Source of the DNA: Gammaproteobacteria bacterium
GTDB taxonomy: Bacteria; Pseudomonadota; Gammaproteobacteria; Chromatiales; Chromatiaceae
DNA length: 9,014 nt
Reading direction: 5' to 3'
NCBI GenBank assembly: GCA_020630035.1
Contig: JAHDCB010000061.1
Span: 1-9,014, forward strand
The notes under the pieces are model-generated. The model saw only the letters and a program-made list of their open reading frames with translations. It was not told where the DNA came from and ran no database searches. Positions 1-6,390 of the stretch are shown one piece after another; the stretch's first letter is position 1, and each line of letters starts with the position of its first letter. A program made the translations under genes and the position numbers.

Positions 1-2
1 TA

Positions 3-122
3 AGTTATGTCCGCCCGGGTAAATTATTTACTGCGAATAAAATGATTTTCAAGAGAAAAATTGGTATGTTGAAAGATAGAAAAGTTGATGAAATCAGGGA
101 ATCTATCATTAAAAGCATTTAA
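3..122 (+). CDS. PemK/MazF-family toxin, C-terminal fragment (cut by left edge)
   Basis: An open frame enters from the left edge and stops at TAA 120-122, giving 39 residues that start SYVRPGKLFTANK and end IRESIIKSI. The block Y-x-R-P-G-K-L-F-T-A-N, then a basic stretch, a G-x-L-K turn and a final amphipathic helix, matches what I know of the C-terminus of PemK/MazF-type endoribonuclease toxins, where this part forms the last strand and helix of the fold. The family call is from recall of the motif, not a search. Catalytic residues and any antitoxin gene would lie to the left, outside the window. The segment is about 30% G+C (36 of the first 120 bases), clearly lower than the genes beside it, which fits a mobile toxin-antitoxin module. 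It converges on petC across the shared terminator. The gene is truncated only by the window edge as far as can be seen. Confidence 0.6.
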   Translation, partial: SYVRPGKLFTANKMIFKRKIGMLKDRKVDEIRESIIKSI

Positions 123-170
123 CAGTAACCTGCAGGAGCCGGTCACTACATTAGTTTGAATCGCGCCGAC

Positions 171-207
171 AAAAAAGGCCAGTCTGGTATTCCAGACTGG
201 CCTTTTT
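171..207. terminator. Bidirectional intrinsic terminator between toxin gene and petC
   Basis: A perfect inverted repeat pairs 172-187 with 192-207 around the four-base loop TATT. The stem is GC-rich (GGCCAGTCTGG core) and flanked by A5 on the left and T5 on the right, so each strand reads as hairpin plus U-tract. It lies 20 bp beyond the petC stop codon and about 50 bp beyond the toxin stop codon. It is well placed to end both converging transcripts. Confidence 0.95.
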
Positions 208-226
208 GTTTGATGAACTGCTGAGA

Positions 227-1066
227 TTAGTGAATATCTTCCCACCAGGCCTTTTTCATAAAGTAGGCCAGGGTGGAAAATACACTCAGGAACAGCAGTA
301 CCCACCAGCCTAGCTGCTGACGTTCCTGCTTCATTGGTTCAGCGATATAGTCCAGAAAGGCCGAGATATCACGTGCGACCTGATCAAATTCAGCCTCGCT
401 CAAAGATCCCGGCTGCGTGACGACCAGATGATCGACCACCTTTTCCAGTTTATATTCGCTACCTTGTTGTTCCACATAGGCGACAGCGGTGGCTTCATCG
501 GTAAACTCACGTTCCAGTACCCCCTGGTGTTTGACCTGATAACGATACACCGGACTTTTGATACCTTCCAGCGACCATAACACGTTCGGCATCCCGACAT
601 TCGGGTATAGTGTGTTGTTGGCACCTAACGGGCGACCCGGGTCGGTATAAAAACCCTTCAGGTAGGTATAGATCCAGTCTGCTCCGCCGCGTATGCGGGC
701 GGTCAGCGTCAGGTCGGGTACCGGGCCGCTGAACCAGGTAACAGCATCCTGTTGTGGCAGGGCAGTCTTCATCAGATCGCTGACCTTACCATTGTCAAAT
801 ATCAGGTTGTCTTTGATCTGTTGCGAGGTCAGGCCGGTATTTTCTAATAACTGATACCGGATATATTCGGCAGCATGGCAACCCATGCAATAATTGACGA
901 AATATTTCGCCCCGTGCTGAATTGCGGCCTGATTATCCAGGTTGACCTGTGCGTTCAGTAACGGTACGTTGCTACCGCCAGCGGTATAACCGATGGCGGG
1001 CATCAGATAGCACAGGATGGCAGCCGTGTAAGCAAACAGGCGGTTGAGCAGTTTTTTCTGGTTCAT
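227..1066 (-). CDS. petC: Ubiquinol-cytochrome c reductase, cytochrome c1 subunit
   Basis: This 279-residue protein is the cytochrome c1 subunit of the bc1 complex; it takes electrons from the Rieske cluster and passes them to a soluble or membrane cytochrome c at the periplasmic face. A Sec-type signal peptide covers about residues 1-29 (basic MNQKK, hydrophobic core, likely cut after YTA). The covalent haem site is C60-M-G-C63-H64, and M159 in the VGMP motif is the expected sixth ligand. One C-terminal membrane anchor spans about residues 253-270 and is followed by the short cytoplasmic tail KKAWWEDIH. A segment at about 170-220 corresponds to the extra loop seen in gammaproteobacterial forms and gives a length a little above the common 240-260. 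The start codon overlaps the petB stop as ATGA, and a GAGGG ribosome site lies 8 bases upstream inside petB. It is the last gene of the operon, ending 20 bp before the terminator. Confidence 0.97.
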   Translation of the reverse strand: MNQKKLLNRLFAYTAAILCYLMPAIGYTAGGSNVPLLNAQVNLDNQAAIQHGAKYFVNYCMGCHAAEYIRYQLLENTGLTSQQIKDNLIFDNGKVSDLMKTALPQQDAVTWFSGPVPDLTLTARIRGGADWIYTYLKGFYTDPGRPLGANNTLYPNVGMPNVLWSLEGIKSPVYRYQVKHQGVLEREFTDEATAVAYVEQQGSEYKLEKVVDHLVVTQPGSLSEAEFDQVARDISAFLDYIAEPMKQERQQLGWWVLLFLSVFSTLAYFMKKAWWEDIH

Positions 1067-2295
1067 GCGGTCACCCTCTCCGGAACCGGTTGTGCCTGGT
1101 TCAGCCTGGAGTACCAGGGCATCAGAATAAAGAACAGAAAATACAGGCCGGTGAAGATCTGCGCCCAGAATGAAGCCTCCAGTCCGAGAATGACCCGGGT
1201 TGAAGGGATCATGCCCAGATAACCGAGGATCACAAAGCTGATCGCAAACAGGGTGATGGCAAATTTGAAGATGCCGCCCTTATACCGGATAGATTTCACC
1301 GGGCTGCGATCCAGCCAGGGCAGGGCGAACAGGATCAGGATGGATGCAAACATCACCAGTACACCTGGGAACTGTGAGCCGAACATCGGTGGTATGGCAC
1401 GCAACATGGCATAAAACGGGGTGAAATACCAGACAGGTGCAATATGTTCCGGTGTCTTGAGTGGATTGGCCGGTTCAAAGTTCGGTGCTTCCAGGAATAG
1501 GCCGCCGACATCTGGCCAGAAAAATACCACGGCGGTGAAGAAGATCAGGAAGACGCCGACACCGACCGTGTCCTTGACGGTGTAATACGGATGGAAGCGA
1601 ATACCGTCCTTCGGTATTCCTTGTTCGTCCTTGTTTTGCTTGATCTCTATGCCATCCGGGTTGTTGGAGCCGACCTTATGCAGGGCGACGATGTGGATGA
1701 AGACCAGCGCGGCCAACACAAAGGGTAATAAAAAGTGCAGGGCAAAAAAGCGATTCAGCGTGGCGTCTGAAATCACGTAATCGCCTCGGATCCAGACTGA
1801 CAGGTCTTCGCCGACGAAGGGTACCGCAGCAAACAGGTTGACGATTACCTGGGCACCCCAGTAAGACATCTGTCCCCAGGGCAGTAGGTAGCCGAAGAAG
1901 GCGGTTGCCATCATGATCAGATAGATCACCAGGCCAATAATCCAGACGAGCTCACGGGGCTCGCGATATGAGCCGTAGATCAGCCCGCGAAACATGTGCA
2001 GATAGACGACAACAAAGAAGGCCGAGGCGCCGGTCGAATGCAGATAACGGATCAGCCAGCCGTAATCCATATCCCGCATGATATATTCAACAGATGCAAA
2101 TGCTTCGGCGGCAGAAGGTTTATATGCCATAGCCAACCAGACACCGGTGACAATCTGGTTGACTAGTACCAGCAGGGCGAGTGAGCCGAAGAAATACCAG
2201 AAGTTGAAGTTTTTCGGCGCATAATATTCAGCCAGATGTTCATTCCAGACCTTGGTGGCTGGAAAGCGCCGGTCCACCCAGTTGATGAGGCTCAT
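1063..2295 (-). CDS. petB: Ubiquinol-cytochrome c reductase, cytochrome b subunit
   Basis: This 410-residue integral membrane protein holds both b haems and both quinone sites of the bc1 complex, coupling ubiquinol oxidation to proton translocation. Eight hydrophobic helices are visible at about 33-55, 83-105, 115-136, 180-203, 245-262, 308-326, 343-362 and 372-393. The four haem ligands are H86 (LHSTGAS), H100 (YLHMFRG), H187 (LHFLLPF) and H201 (IHIVALH); the 14-residue spacing in each pair is the classical pattern. The Qo-site motif usually written PEWY reads P287-V-W-Y290 here, so the Glu is Val; my recollection is that related proteobacteria share this. N- and C-terminal cytochrome b domains are fused in one chain, as expected for bc1 and unlike b6f. 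Translation starts from a near-perfect ribosome site, GGAGGTGAT at 2298-2306 with six bases between GGAGG and ATG, lying inside the end of petA. The start overlaps the petA stop as ATGA, suggesting translational coupling. Confidence 0.98.
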   Translation of the reverse strand: MSLINWVDRRFPATKVWNEHLAEYYAPKNFNFWYFFGSLALLVLVNQIVTGVWLAMAYKPSAAEAFASVEYIMRDMDYGWLIRYLHSTGASAFFVVVYLHMFRGLIYGSYREPRELVWIIGLVIYLIMMATAFFGYLLPWGQMSYWGAQVIVNLFAAVPFVGEDLSVWIRGDYVISDATLNRFFALHFLLPFVLAALVFIHIVALHKVGSNNPDGIEIKQNKDEQGIPKDGIRFHPYYTVKDTVGVGVFLIFFTAVVFFWPDVGGLFLEAPNFEPANPLKTPEHIAPVWYFTPFYAMLRAIPPMFGSQFPGVLVMFASILILFALPWLDRSPVKSIRYKGGIFKFAITLFAISFVILGYLGMIPSTRVILGLEASFWAQIFTGLYFLFFILMPWYSRLNQAQPVPERVTA

Positions 2296-2885
2296 GCATC
2301 ACCTCCGTCGGTACCGATCAGAATGACGTCGTCTGACAGATAACGGTGTGGTGGTATTTCCAGATTGGTAGGTGCCGGGACGCCAGCGTACACGCGACCT
2401 GCCATATCAAATTTAGAGCCATGACAGGGGCAATAAAAGCCGCCCTGCCAGTCAGCTCCCAAGTCTGCCGGGCCAACTTCCGGACGGAAGGTGGGTGAGC
2501 AGCCTAAATGGGTGCAGATGCCGATCGCAACGAAATAGTCTGGTTTAATGGAGCGGTGTGGATTGGTGCAATATACCGGCTGTCTGGAAGCCAGGGAGTT
2601 CGGGTCGGCCAGTTGGCTATCTAATGCCTGTAGTTCGGACACCTGTTGTGGCGTACGCCGGACAATCCAGCAGACCTTACCACGCCATTTCACCCGTAAC
2701 AGGCCTCCAGCCGCCAGACCACTGATATCGGCTTCTTCTGGTGCACCAGCTGCGCGTGCGCGCTGTGAGGGTTGCCAGTTGGCAATAAATGGCACGGCAG
2801 CAAATCCAGCACCGACCGCCCCGACAACAGCCGTGGTTGTGGTGAGAAAGCGCCGTTTCTGCAGGTTTACGCCTTCTTCAGGCAT
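2292..2885 (-). CDS. petA: Ubiquinol-cytochrome c reductase, Rieske iron-sulfur subunit
   Basis: This 197-residue protein carries the [2Fe-2S] cluster that takes the first electron from ubiquinol at the Qo site and swings to cytochrome c1. Rieske box 1 is C124-T-H126-L-G-C129 and box 2 is C152-P-C154-H155-G-S157. By family rule the cluster ligands are C124, H126, C152 and H155, with C129 and C154 forming the stabilising disulfide. The N-terminus has a twin-arginine export motif (QKRRFL, R11-R12) followed by a hydrophobic stretch at about 15-36. In this family that stretch stays uncut and anchors the protein in the inner membrane, with the cluster domain outside. The ATG at 2885 has a good ribosome site (AAGGAG, about 7 bases upstream). 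It is the first gene of petABC, downstream of a candidate promoter, and overlaps petB by four bases. Confidence 0.98.
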   Translation of the reverse strand: MPEEGVNLQKRRFLTTTTAVVGAVGAGFAAVPFIANWQPSQRARAAGAPEEADISGLAAGGLLRVKWRGKVCWIVRRTPQQVSELQALDSQLADPNSLASRQPVYCTNPHRSIKPDYFVAIGICTHLGCSPTFRPEVGPADLGADWQGGFYCPCHGSKFDMAGRVYAGVPAPTNLEIPPHRYLSDDVILIGTDGGDA

Positions 2886-2949
2886 ACCGTAACTCCTTCT
2901 TTAAAAAAGATTTTCTCAATCAGCTTGAGGTAAAATCAAGCAGCGCGAT

Positions 2950-2979
2950 ATTGTGTGGCAAAGTGGTGGCCCGGGTCAA
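2950..2979 (-). promoter_or_regulatory. Candidate sigma70 promoter for petABC
   Basis: On the minus strand TTGACC (2974-2979) matches five of six bases of the -35 consensus, and CACAAT (2950-2955) matches four of six of the -10 consensus, with an 18-bp spacer. Transcription would start near 2943, leaving a leader of about 55 bases before petA, with the AAGGAG site at its end. It lies in the 202-bp gap between tcdA and petA (2886-3087), in which I see no gene. A short hairpin (3027-3032 with 3041-3046) is the only other structure in the gap. The assignment rests on consensus matches alone; I saw no convincing operator for a redox regulator. Confidence 0.45.
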
Positions 2980-3087
2980 GCCATTGATCTGACGCTATCT
3001 GTGAGGCATTTTTGCATCTTGGTATTCCCCGCTGCTTGTGGCGGGGACAAAGCCATAGGGGTTTCCACAGGGGGAGCAGCGTAGTTC

Positions 3088-3888
3088 TCACTCCTTTGGT
3101 CGTGGGCGAGGTTGTATACCTCGCCCACGATTTAAATTCGATCCTGATGGTGCAATTTTTTGCAGGATATGCGCCGAGGCGACCAGGCCAAAGGTCGCTG
3201 TGACTGGCATACAGGCACCGAAACCTGCACAATTCAATGAATGATCGGTCTGAGGTGTGCAGGCTGATGCGGGTATGATTGTTTCAGATGACCAGACGGC
3301 AGGCACCCCGAAGCAACGGGCCGGATTGCGTGGAAAGTGATGTTGCTGACGGAGCTGTTTGCGGGTGCGGGCAAGGAGAGCATCCTGCATGGTTTTGCGC
3401 AGGTCAGAACAACTGATTTGTGTGGGATCTTGTTGGCCACCGGCGGCGCCGACAGTCAGAACGGGTTGTCGCTGGCGGCGGCAATGGGCGATCAGTGACG
3501 CCTTCAGGCGAAAATTGTCGATGCAATCAAGTACCCAGGTATAGTGAGGGGGGAGCAATGTGTTCAGGTTGTCTGCTGCAATGAACTGATCAATGCAGTG
3601 TATCTGGCAGTCAGGATGAATATCTGCGACCCGTTCAGCCAGCACATCAATTTTGCAGCGTCCGAGTGTGCTGGTGAGCGCGTGTGACTGACGGTTGATA
3701 TTAGATTCGGCAATATGGTCGCTGTCGATCAGGGTAAGTGTCCCGACGCCGCTGCGGGCAAATGCCTCGACTGCCCAGGAGCCGACACCGCCAACACCGA
3801 CCACCGCAATATGCGCCTGGGCAATACGGCTTGCTCCGGTGTTACCATACAGACGTTCAATGCCGGCAAAGCGACGTAATTTACTCAT
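3088..3888 (-). CDS. tcdA: tRNA threonylcarbamoyladenosine dehydratase (TcdA/CsdL)
   Basis: This 266-residue member of the E1/MoeB/ThiF superfamily uses ATP to dehydrate t6A at position 37 of ANN-decoding tRNAs, giving the cyclic form ct6A. The ATP-binding glycine loop is G31-V-G-G-V-G-S37, followed by the acidic strand end LIDSD (53-57) and the NINRQ motif (63-67). L-D121-C-I-D is the conserved core aspartate region, and AGGQQDPTQ (149-157) is typical of TcdA. I place the start at ATG 3888 (MSKLRRFAGIERLYG), because the family begins with R-F-x-x-x-x-R-L-Y-G close to the N-terminus; a GTG at 3921 would add 11 unmatched residues and run into the divergent gene. The ribosome site is weak. The last 20 or so residues (rich in Arg, Pro and Gly) lie beyond the usual end of the family and are encoded by an inverted repeat. 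The start is 20 bp from the divergent DUF924 start. Confidence 0.93.
   Translation of the reverse strand: MSKLRRFAGIERLYGNTGASRIAQAHIAVVGVGGVGSWAVEAFARSGVGTLTLIDSDHIAESNINRQSHALTSTLGRCKIDVLAERVADIHPDCQIHCIDQFIAADNLNTLLPPHYTWVLDCIDNFRLKASLIAHCRRQRQPVLTVGAAGGQQDPTQISCSDLRKTMQDALLARTRKQLRQQHHFPRNPARCFGVPAVWSSETIIPASACTPQTDHSLNCAGFGACMPVTATFGLVASAHILQKIAPSGSNLNRGRGIQPRPRPKE
3100..3130. repeat. Perfect 13-bp inverted repeat inside the 3' end of tcdA
   Basis: Bases 3100-3112 pair exactly with 3118-3130 around a five-base loop (TGTAT); the arm is TCGTGGGCGAGGT. It encodes about ten residues of the Arg/Pro-rich tail of TcdA. Neither strand has a proper T-tract after it: the plus side reads TTTAAATTCG and the minus side CCAAAGGAG. 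It is therefore a strong hairpin but not a textbook intrinsic terminator. It could be a decayed terminator, an mRNA 3'-end stabiliser or a copy of a small palindromic repeat; a single copy cannot decide between these. Confidence 0.75.
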
Positions 3889-3908
3889 CAGATCAGGTAT
3901 TATCAGCC

Positions 3909-4454
3909 ATGATACAGCCACAACAGATTATTGAATATTGGTACGCTGAAGAGATGCGCAGCCATTGGTTTGCGTCAACTTCTGAGTTGGACAATATTAT
4001 TAAAGATCGGTACGAGATGCTATGGGAGCAGGCGGCAGCGGGTCAGCTTGATGCATGGAAACATACACCGGAAGGTTGTTTAGCATTAGCGATTATTCTG
4101 GATCAGTTGCCACTGAATATGTTCCGAAACCAGGCGAAGAGTTTTGCAACCGAAAGACAGGCGATTGAGGTCACGTTATTTGCGCTGGATCAGGGCTTCG
4201 ATAAACAAATCAGCCGGGATAAGCTGTTGTTTCTTTTTATGCCACTGATGCATAGTGAGCAGCTCACTGATCAGGATTTGTCGGTGACATTATTTGCACA
4301 GTACGATTTAGCTGATAATCTGCGATTTGCCCGGCACCACAGAGATATCATCCGTCGATTCGGCCGCTTCCCGCACCGGAACGCTATCTTAGGCCGTGAG
4401 AATACAGCGCAGGAACTGGCCTATTTGCAGTCAGAAGAAGCCTTTACAGGCTGA
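3909..4454 (+). CDS. DUF924 family protein
   Basis: This 181-residue protein belongs to the DUF924 family (helical, TPR-like fold; no established biochemical role that I know of). The family marks are clear: an N-terminal I-x-x-Y/F-W-Y segment with HWF (19-21), the block ALAIILDQLPLNMFR (59-73), MPLMHSEQLTDQ (111-122) and the C-terminal RRFGRFPHRNAILGR (149-163). The length is normal for the family. I start it at ATG 3909 (MIQPQQIIEYWY) because that gives the family N-terminus; an upstream in-frame ATG at 3738 would only add residues read through the antisense of tcdA. The ribosome site is weak (CAGG, about 11 bases upstream). It is the only complete plus-strand gene in the window. It diverges from tcdA by 20 bp, so any ordinary promoter must lie inside tcdA, apart from a TATTAT box at 3898-3903. 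Its last 11 bases overlap the end of ygfZ on the other strand. Confidence 0.88.
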   Translation: MIQPQQIIEYWYAEEMRSHWFASTSELDNIIKDRYEMLWEQAAAGQLDAWKHTPEGCLALAIILDQLPLNMFRNQAKSFATERQAIEVTLFALDQGFDKQISRDKLLFLFMPLMHSEQLTDQDLSVTLFAQYDLADNLRFARHHRDIIRRFGRFPHRNAILGRENTAQELAYLQSEEAFTG

Positions 4455-5382
4455 GTCGGCGTATATCCGGTGAGGGTGCTGCGTCGGGGGCCAGGCTAAG
4501 CTGATTGATACTGTTAGTCTGGCAGACTGCCAGAACTTCATAGCCTCCCAGGGGAGAGGGTGCCTGTTGTGTGATGGTGCCGACGGGCTGTCCACGTGAG
4601 TCCGGTGCATACAGCGACTGCCCGACCTGAATAGGGGCAGCAGCGTTGATCTGCAGCCGATACAGTTGTTTTTTTTGTTTGCCCAGATAGTGCATCCGGG
4701 CGACCACTTCCTGGCCGGTGTAACAACCTTTTTTGAAGCTGACGCCGCCGACCTGGTGCAGGTTTGTCATTTGCGGCACAAATGCTTCGCTGGTCGCGGT
4801 ATAGATGACAGGCAATCCGGCGCGAATGTCCAGCAGATGCCAGGCAGTGACTGACACAGAGGGTATGGCGTGTTGTGTGGCTTGTGCCCGGAGGGTATCC
4901 AGTGCTGCTGTCGGGCCGATGGCACCCAGACGTAGCCGGTCGCCGGGCAGACGGAACAGGCGCAATCCGGTGCTGGTCATGACGCTGTTATCCAGTTCTG
5001 GTATTGCCGGGAAGCAGGACTCAATACCCGGGCCGGCCAGCTCGCAGATGCCGCAGGTCGTGCTGATATCCTGTAGTTGTACGTCGGCACGTAATACGTA
5101 TAGTTGCAGGCGTTTCAGGATGCCGGGCAGCAGCTCGTGTGGTAGTACCAGCAACAGGTCGGTGTCATCGGGGATTATCCGGAAGATAGCGAGTAGTCGC
5201 CCCTTTGGGGTGCAATAGCCACTGAGCTGAGTCTGGTCCGGACCCAGCTGCAGGATATCGCTGGTTAGCTGTCCCTGGAGAAAGGTGCGTGCATCGGTAC
5301 CACTGACCCGGATGATGCCGAGGTCGTCGAGGGTGCTGATGGCAGCTGTGTCCGGCATGATGGTCTGGAGAGCCTGTGTCAT
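4444..5382 (-). CDS. ygfZ: Folate-binding protein YgfZ (tRNA-modifying, Fe-S cluster maintenance)
   Basis: This 312-residue protein is a GcvT-like folate-binding protein. In E. coli, YgfZ helps build or repair Fe-S clusters in a folate-dependent way and supports MiaB-type tRNA thiolation. The hallmark K218-G-C220-Y-T-G-Q-E225 is intact, including the essential cysteine. The N-terminal segment F-L-Q-G-Q-L-T-S-D (34-42) and the G-Y-C-T-P-K-G-R stretch (55-62) are also typical of the family. ATG 5382 has a ribosome site (AAGGAT, 8 bases upstream); an internal ATG nine codons in is less well placed. It is the last gene of the yibN-secB-gpsA-ygfZ cluster, six bases after the gpsA stop. No hairpin terminator follows; its 3' end overlaps the opposing DUF924 gene by 11 bp (4444-4454). 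A run of eight A's in the coding strand (4669-4676) just after the hallmark is a possible slippage site. Confidence 0.93.
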   Translation of the reverse strand: MTQALQTIMPDTAAISTLDDLGIIRVSGTDARTFLQGQLTSDILQLGPDQTQLSGYCTPKGRLLAIFRIIPDDTDLLLVLPHELLPGILKRLQLYVLRADVQLQDISTTCGICELAGPGIESCFPAIPELDNSVMTSTGLRLFRLPGDRLRLGAIGPTAALDTLRAQATQHAIPSVSVTAWHLLDIRAGLPVIYTATSEAFVPQMTNLHQVGGVSFKKGCYTGQEVVARMHYLGKQKKQLYRLQINAAAPIQVGQSLYAPDSRGQPVGTITQQAPSPLGGYEVLAVCQTNSINQLSLAPDAAPSPDIRRLSL

Positions 5383-5388
5383 AGCAAT

Positions 5389-6390
5389 TTATCCTTCGGT
5401 GCGTCCGGCGCGGCGTAATAAGGCACTGACAGCGGCATGCGGCGCCATGCCCTGATATAACACCTGATACACCTGCTCAGTGATCGGCATTTCAACCGCG
5501 CTAGCCTGAGCTGTATGGTATATCTCGCGTGCTGTCGCCAGGCCTTCTACTGCCTGGCCGATGTCGTGTTGTGCCTGGGTGATCGTCTTGCCTGCTGCCA
5601 GGGCGAGTCCCAGGCGTCGGTTGCGGGATTGATTATCGGTGCAAGTAAGCGTCAGGTCTCCGAGCCCGGCAAGTCCCATCAGAGTTTCGGTGCGTCCGCC
5701 CAGAGCGAGTGTCAGGCGGGTGATTTCGGCCAGGCCCCGGGTGATCAGGGCGGCTCGTGCATTGGCCCCAAAGCCGAGCCCGTCGGCAATGCCGGCAGCA
5801 ATCGCCAGCACATTTTTGCAACTGGCACCCAATTGGGCACCGATCAGATCGTCTGTAGTGTAGATACGGAAGTGTTCGCTATGCAACAGATGCGCCAGCC
5901 GGGTGCGGTAGTTGCTGTCCGGGGCGGCCAAGGTGACGGCGGTTGGCAGACCACGCGCGACTTCGGCAGCAAAGGTCGGGCCGGTCAGCATCGCCAGGTT
6001 GGCTTGTGGGAAGTGATGTCTGGCGACCTGGCTCAGGAGTTGTCGGGTATCGGGCTGCAGCCCCTTGGTAGCCCAGCTGAGCCGGGTCAGGTGCGGGAGG
6101 TGTGTGGCGATCCGGGCACAGGTCGCAGCGAAGGCATGGCTGGGCACGGCCAGCATGATGTCGGTGGCCTGGTGCAGTGCGGCGGTGAGGTCGGCGGTGG
6201 GTTGCAGGTTGTCGGGGAAGGGGATGTCTGGCAGGTAGTGGGTGTTGGCACCGGCGGTGCGGTAGGTGTTGATCGCATCCGGATTGCGGCCCCATAACTG
6301 CACCGGATAACGATGTGCCAGTTGAATGGCGAGTGCGGTGCCCCAGGAGCCGGCACCGATTAAGGCGATATGCGGCTGCTCAGGGGTCAT
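5389..6390 (-). CDS. gpsA: NAD(P)+-dependent glycerol-3-phosphate dehydrogenase
   Basis: This 333-residue cytoplasmic enzyme reduces dihydroxyacetone phosphate to sn-glycerol-3-phosphate, the backbone precursor of phospholipids. The Rossmann nucleotide loop is G12-A-G-S-W-G17-T-A. It is followed by A-V-P-S-H (81-85), A-T-K109-G, G-P-T-F-A-A-E (137-143) and the conserved G-A-S-C-K192-N-V, whose Lys is the expected catalytic residue. The C-terminal helical domain shows GLAGLGDLTLTC (239-250) and S-R-N-R-R-L-G (255-261). The family motif usually written SGPTFAxE has Thr in place of the leading Ser (T136), a mild change. Length and domain order are normal. Its ATG overlaps the secB stop as ATGA and there is little ribosome site, so translation is probably coupled to secB. 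In enterobacteria gpsA also follows secB, but there cysE comes next; here ygfZ follows instead. The coding strand is strongly C-rich near the start, which creates long antisense frames. Confidence 0.97.
   Translation of the reverse strand: MTPEQPHIALIGAGSWGTALAIQLAHRYPVQLWGRNPDAINTYRTAGANTHYLPDIPFPDNLQPTADLTAALHQATDIMLAVPSHAFAATCARIATHLPHLTRLSWATKGLQPDTRQLLSQVARHHFPQANLAMLTGPTFAAEVARGLPTAVTLAAPDSNYRTRLAHLLHSEHFRIYTTDDLIGAQLGASCKNVLAIAAGIADGLGFGANARAALITRGLAEITRLTLALGGRTETLMGLAGLGDLTLTCTDNQSRNRRLGLALAAGKTITQAQHDIGQAVEGLATAREIYHTAQASAVEMPITEQVYQVLYQGMAPHAAVSALLRRAGRTEG

Noticed and set aside
24..305. Minus-strand open frame of 93 codons across the left intergenic region
   Set aside because: It overlaps the end of petC in another frame, runs through both arms of the terminator and is antisense to the toxin fragment, with no recognisable protein features.
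2548..2892. Plus-strand 114-codon frame opposite petA
   Set aside because: It is antisense to a fully intact Rieske gene and its translation is an Arg/Ala/Cys-rich shadow.
3027..3046. Hairpin CCCCGC / GCGGGG with an eight-base loop downstream of tcdA
   Set aside because: The stem is six pairs, and neither strand has a T-tract after it, so it was not called a terminator. It could still pause transcription weakly.
2936..3232. Minus-strand 98-codon frame between petA and tcdA
   Set aside because: It overlaps the tcdA 3' end out of frame, covers the candidate petA promoter and has no ribosome site or family features.
3889..3921. Upstream GTG start for tcdA giving an 11-residue extension
   Set aside because: The extension (AVSWLIIPDL) does not match the family and overlaps the divergent DUF924 start; the ATG at 3888 gives the expected N-terminus.
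5515..6297. Long plus-strand open frame of 260 codons opposite gpsA
   Set aside because: It is fully antisense to an intact gpsA and has a Gly/Gln-rich, low-complexity translation with no family features. The C-rich coding strand of gpsA removes stops on the other strand. Other antisense and shifted frames here (5639-5863, 5879-6295, 6087-6356) have the same cause.
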